A stretch of 64,000 nucleotides of DNA, from the NCBI GenBank assembly GCA_903813345.2, contig CAIIXF020000011.1, positions 36,760,062 through 36,824,061 of the forward strand. The letters are read 5' to 3'. A program made the translations under genes and the position numbers. Under the pieces are notes generated by a model. That model was given only the letters and a program-made list of their open reading frames with translations. It had not been told where the DNA came from and searched no databases. Position 1 is the first letter of the stretch. Every line of letters starts with the position of its first letter. Origin of the DNA: Owenia fusiformis (lineage: Eukaryota; Annelida; Polychaeta; Sabellida; Oweniidae). Shown here in pieces: positions 43,401-52,400 of the stretch.

Positions 43401-46400
43401 CAAGAACTCAGAAGTGCAGCACATCAACACATTAATTGCTCTACTTCTATTATCAAAAATATTGTAGCAACATGTTCTGGTTAATTTGAACTTAACAAAA
43501 CAATAAAGTATTTGTTTCTCACTTTGATTCAACTATGACTCCAAATTTGCCTGCTGCAGACTACTGTACTTCTACTTAATTTACATTTAATTTGGCGCTA
43601 CTAATTTTGGCAGATTTGTGTTTAGAACATTTGGCAGCTACTTAATTTGGTGATTAATTAATTTAGTACATGATACTTAAATTACCAGGGTATTTGGTGG
43701 CTTCTTTATTTGGTGGACTTAAACATTTTGGCGGTTCTGCCAAATTAAAATGGCCACCAAACTAAGTAGAAGTACAGTACTTCCCTGTGACCATTACACT
43801 TACAGTTCATTTAACATGTATTTGATATTATTTGACAAATGGTACATACTATGTCAAATGTATATTTTGTGGGGTTTATTGGGAAGGAATGGAAAGGCAA
43901 AGTCCAATTTTTGCAGAATTTAAAAACTGCTCAGAAAAAACCTTAACACCTAAAAAGCTCAAACTGACACTCATTAATCAAGTGGCGAAAAGGATTAAAG
44001 GCCCCATGCAAACTTTATATGGGGCCTTTAAAGTGTTGATATTCTGTTTAAAGTCAGATATTTCACCTAGGCTCCCTGATCGTATTTTGTATTTGAATAT
44101 AGGTTGCATCAAAAATCTGTTAACACTTTATGTCCAGCTTGAACCTAAAAATTTTGCACAATTATTCAAATATGTATGCCCATGGGCATATATACCATTG
44201 GAATGAGCATGCATTTTCAAAATCTAGGCAGTTACAACAAACTGAGTGGTGTGGCTCATAAGGTAATTGATGTTTTTATACTGATGTATTTGAAAGCAAT
44301 GTAAAATTAAAATATAAAAAATCAGCGTGGCCCACTAATGCTTTGAACTAAACCCATTTATCGGACTAGGAATTAATAAATATTTATATTTTTATTTATT
44401 TTTATTTAGACATATGCTTTTAGAACAGCAGCACCCTAACATTTAAATGCTAGGTGCGTCTACATATACAAAATCACATACTATTAAACATTTAAATAGA
44501 AATTGCTAAAATCATACAGTTCTTGGTTTAAAAATTTTGACTAAAAACTGTTTGACAATTTTGTCAAGACTAGAATTAATATCATGCCCCCATTCCACAT
44601 TATCACCAAGCATGGTCGTTAACTTTTGATCATTACTTGATGCAAGCAGTGTTGCACAAAGATCACTAGAGGCATATGTATTAACATTACTATAAAAAAC
44701 AGATCTTTCCTTGGTAAAAAAGGGACACAATAATAATCTATGATGCATTGTATCTTTCACTTCAAGTGTGCACAATTTACATATTCCATCACTCTTATCC
44801 CATTTTTCATAGTTTGTTTCTAAACAAAAGTTGTTACTTCTTGCTAAAAACTTTAGTCTCGCACCATAAAAATCTAGATCATTTTTCAAGTAGTTCTCTA
44901 GTTTGTAGTCAGATTTCACATTTTTGTAGATGTAAAGAGAATCATGATTTGAGATGCTCTCATGAAACTTTTCTAATCTTTGTGCTTTAGATATGTCTAA
45001 AAATGAGGAAAACCAATCGCAATCGTTTCTGTAAATAACATCATCTAAGCCCTTATCTGTAACACTTTTATGTATATTGGATATAAATTTCCAGTATGAC
45101 TCTTTACCTTCCTTATAACATTGTAGTAATGACCTTAAAACTTTGTGAGGGAGAGAAGATGTAGGTAAATCATAATTGAGATAATTAAAATACTCTAGTT
45201 GTCTTTTTTCCAAAATGTCACACAATGGTTTCCATCCTAGATCACCTAGTAATGCTTCTCTTGCTGGCTTACTTTTAATTTGAAAAACTGCTTGACCTGC
45301 GGAGTATTGGAATGCATTAATTTTGGATTTGGCTGACTTAGAAAGAACCCATGTGGGGCAACCATGTAAGAGCGCAGGCATTACCATTGAATTAAATATG
45401 GTACTTCCAAAATCAAATCTTTTAACATTACAGTGTTTTGCCAATGTCATGGTTATGTAATTTTTCATATTCTTCGCTTTCTTTTCAATATACTTAATGT
45501 GGGATGTTTCTTTTAAAGATCTGTTGAACATTACACCCAGATATTTATATTCATTGACTTCAGGAAGTAAAAGCTTTCCCAAATGCCACTTTTTCTTTCG
45601 ATCAATTCGTTTTCCAATTATCATTACTTTTGACTTTTTTTCACTGAATTGCATACCCCACTTAAGCCCAAAATCATTTGTAATAGAAAGCATTTTCTGT
45701 AATTCCATTTCTGTCTGGGCCATAAGGACAATATCATCTGCATATAAGAGACATGGGATTTTAGAGTTATTATATGGCAAGCCCAGAGTGGACATATTAA
45801 GACTATCTACAAGGTCAGTCATTACTATGGAAAAAAGGGTGGGAGATAAAATACAGCCCTGTTTAACACCAGATGGTGTGTCAAAATATTCAGTGCTATA
45901 TTGACCAAAAATAACTTTGTTTGTGGAATTTGAGTATAAGGATTTTAACATTCGCCATGTCTTTCCCTGTATTCCCTTTTCCCAAAGTTTAACAAAAAGG
46001 AGATCGCGGTCTAGAACATCAAAAGCTTTAGAGATATCAATAAAGGCAAGATAAGAATTGAGCTTTTTATCTTTTCTTAGGCTACAAAGCCCCTTAAGGG
46101 TAAAAATGTGGTTCTCGAGTCTTTTCCCTTTTTGGTAAGCACCCTGAAGGTCACCAAGAATGTTATTGTCTCTTAGAAAATTCATAATCTGAACTTCGAG
46201 TATTCCTGAAAAGAGTTTATAGACATTGGAAGTAATTGTGATTCCACGGTAGTTATTAAACACTTCAGGGTCACCCTCTTTATATAAAGGCTTTATGATA
46301 CCACATTGCCATTCATCTGGAATATGTTCATGCATTTTGATGAGGTTAAAAAGATCCGAAAGTGGTTGGGCAATGATAGTTTTCCCCTTTTTAAGAAACT

Positions 46401-49400
46401 CATTAGGAATCTGGTCAACACCCATTGCTTTACCATTGGCAAGCTCTGATATTTGTGTTGAAATTAGAGTAGGATCAATGTTTATTGTGGTCATTGCATT
46501 AGCATCAAAATTAATGTTAGTCCCTAATTCTTTTACTCTTTCGGCTGCATTGTTTGGGGGAGACATTGGATTTCTATATTTTGACCCTACATTCTGCCAA
46601 TATTGTTTTAGAGCATCATTAACCTTTTTGGGATCTGTTATCACATTATCAGGGTCGTCTGGATCTTTCATTCTAATAGGGAAATTACTTTTTGCATTGA
46701 ATTTTTTAAGGGTTTTCCAATAGCTTTTTGAGGATTTGGAGCTTTTATGAGCATTACAAGTAATAAGTTTGATATGATTTTTTACCCTGTTTTCATTAAT
46801 TTTAGTGGTAACTTGCTTTTTTAGGTCTTGGTAGATTTCCCAGAGTTCTTTAATAACAGCAGGGTCAGCCGACTCTGATTTCTGCCAAAGCCTATGAAAG
46901 TGACTTGCATCTTTTCTATTTTTGATCAACTGCTTTAGTTCTAAATCCCAGAAATCCCTACAATTATTTGAAATTTGCTTTAACCCAATTGAAGTTTTTC
47001 CAGCATTAATTAATTTTGACTTGAAAGAATGCCAAATAGACTCAACGTCATAATGGTTGTCTAATGACCAGGATTTGAACTCATCACTCAAGGCTAATTG
47101 AAATGAATCCCAATTGGTGTCATCCTTAATATCCCAACGAGTGTATGAACTAGGAACAGTTTTACTCTGTAAGGGTTTGTGTTCATGTATAATGTTACCC
47201 TTGATAATAATGACATTATGATCGCTTCCTATTGAAACATCCTTAGATTCATCAATCACCATGTTATCAAAACAGTTAGAAAGAAAATGTTCATTAGCTA
47301 AAACATAATCAATAGTAGACACTTGTTCATTACGTGACCATGTTATCTCACCATGGCACCTATCAGAGCAATTTAGGACGTGCATATTGGAAACCTCGTT
47401 GAACATTTGTAAAAGATCACCATTTGGGCTCGAAAAATTGGCCTTTCTGAAAAAAGGCAGTCTTCCATTGAAATCACCCATGATTAAGATATTACTGTTA
47501 TCATTAATGGATGCAATATTATGTGTGAGCTCATCAAATAAAGATTGGGATGTTTCCATGTCCCGACCATCACAAGGGAAGTATACTGAGCAGACATGGA
47601 ATATTTGGTTTCCCATTTTAAGTTTCAACCAATAACGCTCATATTCATCATCTTTAGAATCAAAATGGTTGTCATCAAGTAAGATTATACTTTTGTGAAT
47701 TAGAAACCCAACTCCACCACCTTTTTTACCATGTCTGTCTTTACCCTTCCAAACATAGTCATCATTTATTATGGTTGGGGTGTTAGTATCACTGAAAAAT
47801 GTTTCTGTGAGTGCAAACAGGTCATAATTATGATCGCGAAGAATTTGGTTGAGTTGGATTTGTTTCGCCACGCCGAACCGTTGGGCATTATTATAGGCGA
47901 ATTTAAAAGATATGTTTTTACGTTTGCGCTTTCTTTGACCTCCTCGTCGATGCGATCGCTTTTTAAGATTATATGATTCACGGTTACGGTAATAACGAGT
48001 ATGCTTATCATTGTGGAATGAGGGTATGGCTGTGACATAGCCCAAAACCTAGTATTTATTTGAAAAATTGTCATTAAGTGATGGGCATCTGGTTTGCTTG
48101 TGCCCTAATTGGTTACAAATATAACACCTCACGGACTGAGGATGCCAACAAGCACTGGCCAAGTGGCTGCTTTCTCCACATTTAAAGCAAGCTGTGGCAT
48201 TTCCAGATCTGTTTGGTGTTATGTTGGACCTATTATTTGGAAGAGAGTTTGTGCCATTGTTAGGATGGTTTTTATTCCTATTATGGTTAACAGTCTGCCA
48301 GCCATCCGAGTTTGGTTGGGTCTGTTTGCGGAGATTAGGGCGTGGCCTTGTAATGTCCTCAAATTTCCTATCAAGTTGCATATTTTGGGCCAATTTGTTA
48401 GAACCTGCATAAGTCAGATGGAGACCTCTGTTATCAAGGTAGCCATCATTGATGGAGCCATCCTGTAAACGGAAGGTTTTATCGTTATTGATGAAATTGA
48501 GCTTCTCATCAGCATCGCACAAAGAGTCAAGTTCTGCATTCACGGCTGCTAAAACGTCCTGTGCGGATTTCTTGTCAGTGCGGGGGATAATACTGGAGAC
48601 ATGGACTTCATCACATATAGTTTTGGCACCAGTGACCATTAGCTTGTATTCATTGACGATTGGTTCAGGCTTGGCATCTTTTTGGGAGGCATCGTTACTC
48701 GCTACTTGTAGAATGATACGCTTGTAAGGTTTTGGTCCTGGTTTATTCAGTTTCGATAAATGTTCATGGACGTCTTTGATTTTGCCCCCGCTTATACATT
48801 TCACCTCAGTGTTATTGAGCTTGTTCTCATCAAAGTCTCTTATTATTGAGCTTCCTATTACTAGTGTCTTATCGGATTCATTACTATTCTGTGATTTCAA
48901 GGAGGTGAGATGCTTGCGAAGATGTATACATTCATCATTTAGATCTTTGCATTGTGATGTTTTTGCTGCCAATTGAGACACCAAATCAGCATTGGTCGTT
49001 TGCATAGCATTAAGGTTGATTTTCATTATTTCCATAGAGTCCTTCAAGTCCACGGTGGTGTTCGAAAGATCATCAATTTTGTCAGTTAAATTTGAGATGG
49101 TATTCACTAGGCGTTCAAGTTTGTTGTCGTCGGTTGGTATTTTCACTGATGATTTAGTCTTTCTTGGTCTGCCTCTGGTTTTAATCCTAGTTTGAGATTG
49201 CAGTGTTTTTGGAGTTTTTGGAGAGGTAACAGCAGTTATTCGATTCATAAGTCTGGTTTTTCGGATGGTTTTTGGTGATGTTTCTTGAGTTCTAGTACTG
49301 TTCTGATCATTAAGCGTGTCATTGGAGTCATTTGTTGGAGTTGAGTCATTTAGAGATGGTCCCTGGCTGTTGGGTGATTCCAAAGTTGACCCCATTTGGG

Positions 49401-52400
49401 AAGGTGATGAATGTTCAGAAACATCTGAATCATAGCCAACCAATTGGCTTACACTGGCAACGTTTGCCATAGTTAATCCAATAATAGCCAATATCTGTAG
49501 CACTGGGTTCTAGGCAAGGAGGTGTGAAGTACCTTAGACTGTAGTATATTGGCTAGTTAGCCAATTAGTCCTGTATATGTGCCAAGCTGTATATACTGTT
49601 TATAAAATCCACTACGAAAATGTCAAAAAATGTTGATCAAATATCTCTTTCAATATAAAATATTTTCGAAAATACGCATAATGTGCCCTTACAGATTGGC
49701 AAACAAACTCACCTGTATTATTTCACCATAGCGGACCATTTTGCCCATTTGGCGCTTTTGTTCAGTCCTATTATCATCGTGTTCTGCCTTCACTGCATTC
49801 TAAATATCAAATCACAAAATTAACTTCTACTTATGATAATTATCTATAGTATATGTATATGTCAAGGAATTTTTATACTTTATATTTTATACTTTATTTT
49901 TATATTTTTATAGTCCTAAAAGTAACTTTATGATAAAATGTATATATCTTTATATCAAAATGACCAATTCATATTTCTGCTTCATAACCAAACAAATAAA
50001 GTTGGTGTCATCGATTTTGTTTCTTTACTTAAAGCTAGAAAACTATTTTGATCCCCAATGTTAAAGAATGGGAGAGTAAGGAATTAAGAGACTGTTTATC
50101 TCAAAAACTGAGAAACTGGATTTTTAAATTTTTGCACACTGAAAACTTCAATAATTAAAGTTGTTAAAAGAAAATGAAAAGCATAGGTCACCTTTGCTTG
50201 GCCCAGCATAGCCTTTGTTTCCGTATTTCCTGGATTTTTTTCCGCTGCTTGCTTCCATTTTCTGTATTTCTTGTCAAGTTTATATCTGTTCTGTATGACA
50301 ACTTGGAACACAATTGCTGAAAGAATTGATAAAATTCAAGTTAATGAAATTAACTTTTTCATATATTTTGCATATTAAGGGGTTTCACTACAATTGTCAC
50401 AACAGGCAAAATGAATGGAAACAACAGGCAAAATTATGAGAAATTAAATAATTTTAACATGAAAAAAGTTGTAATATTCCTGAAAGCAAATGACAAGTTT
50501 GGGTAATTAGAGGAGAACATTGACTATATCCTGCATTAATGCAAATTCTGATATTAAAACTTTGCACTATGAATTTCTAAAGAAAGACCTACAGATCATT
50601 TAGACTTACCCTGCACATTTGCGAGACCAAGAGGGAGCTCTTTGCTCTGTCCATTGTAAACATATAGCGAGTTGTGAGCGGAGCTGAAATCATAAATATA
50701 CAGTTATACCTGGCTGTGAGATTCTCCTACAGGAGAGAACGAGATTATGATGCAATAATGATGTGGCTGGAATGTTTATTTTTCTTTTACATGTTGTGCT
50801 AAGGAGCCCCACCTCCAAGTTGAGAAAATATTTTGGAAAACTATTGAATGATGTGATGAAACATGAACATGTATGACCTGTTTTGACAGTTAATTCTGAG
50901 TTAGAGAAACCACAAGTCTGTATGCCATTGGCATCTGCTGTGTTGCATCCTATAATGACTTATCTATATCTCATTACTCATTTATTTGGTGAAATTGCAA
51001 AATTATTTGACAGGGTGAGAAACTAATTAACCTGCGACTTTCAGCAACATTGTCAATCTGGGATACTAAAACTAAATGCTATGATCAGTCACACAGTGTT
51101 CAACTGTTGTATAAACAATACCTGGGGAATCACAATGTGGTCAATTTGAAATGTATTGTATATGCTCAATTTATGTATGATCAAAAAAAATATCTTGAAT
51201 TCAAATTCATTAGAATAGTAGAGTTAAATATGAATAAGTTTCAATCTAAACATGTTCTACATACCTTTATGATTATGTTGATCAAGTTTCAAGATAATCT
51301 AGCCACCCTTCAGGTTGTTTATGCTCACTATTATTAGACAAATAATTCTCTCACATCTTAACCAAATTTTAACGTCTGCCAATGTGGGGTTTCTCATTCT
51401 AAATCATGGACTTTTAGGTAATCATTCAGAAACAAATCGTTAATCACTCAGTAACAATTCGAAATAAAAAATTCCAAGTTAATCATTCAGAAACAAATCT
51501 TTAATTATTCAGTAACTATTCAGATTATTAATCATTCAGAAACAATTCAGTTAATTATTCAGAAACTAATCAGACGTTGCTTTTAAATTCTTCAGGTTTT
51601 CTGATTAATTCCTGAAGGATTCAATAATCATTAGCTAATGATTATGAAATGATTTTTGTGTGGGTTACCATTATGTAGTCAAAAACACAATATGGAAAAA
51701 ATATAAAAAGTTAAACTTTCTTATTAACGGGAAAACAGTTGCCATAGAAACAAGCTTTTGAATTAACTTCCAACCAAAGTTTAAAAGTGGATATGAACTT
51801 TTCAACCAGGGGGCACATTTGACAACTCTGGCCTAAAGTCCTCAGAATGATGAAAAACTGCATTATTTTGAAAGAATTTCCCCTGAACACCCCTGGCTAC
51901 GGGCCTGCATGGTAACAGATATTGCCTAAAATACTGTAATGACCCTTGATAGCAAGTCGCTACTACAGTCTCGGCTGTAGTGGCTTGCCCCTTGTGGCTA
52001 GCCCCCTTAGCTAAACTGTAGAGCGTCAGTCTTGTAAGCAGAAGGTCCTGGGTTCAATTCCCACATGAGGCATTGAATTTAGCACAATACCTTTCAGGTC
52101 TATTGTCCAGCTTGTCAAAACTACAGCTCCCCATCCCCGGACGAGCATGCCTAGGGCCATTACAATACCAACAAAGTAATCAGTGACTATAAAGACAACT
52201 TAAGTTTCCAAGCCACTTTAACCAAGGCTGATATTTTGTCTATCTAGGCTATATCTCTTGAAATGAAAGCCTATGTCAAAGAGGGCCAATGGCAATGACT
52301 ATCAACCATGGACCGCGAGGCCCTTAACCAGGGAGTTGGGGTTTCTGGTAAAAAAACTTTCAAAATCATGAAGTTCTTCACAATTCTGAGCAGTTTTCAA

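Larger units (their letters stand above)
44365..49560 (-). mobile_element. Apparently complete non-LTR retrotransposon (LINE)
   Basis: Sits in the same orientation as its host gene, in the 10-kb intron between IP3R-like exons 4 and 5. It carries ORF1 (SGNH-like plus zinc knuckles) and ORF2 (endonuclease plus reverse transcriptase), about 55 bases of 5' leader and about 150 bases of 3' end. The 3' end closes in an A-rich tail, seen on the plus strand as a T-rich run at 44380-44412. Target duplications were not resolved, so the ends are approximate. Confidence 0.88.

Noticed and set aside
44748-48727. Plus-strand ORFs over the intact LINE
   Set aside because: Shadows of ORF1 and ORF2; no recognisable domains.
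52003-52074. Functional tRNA-Thr gene
   Set aside because: The A box and acceptor stem are degraded and it lies inside an inverted-repeat element; treated as element cargo.
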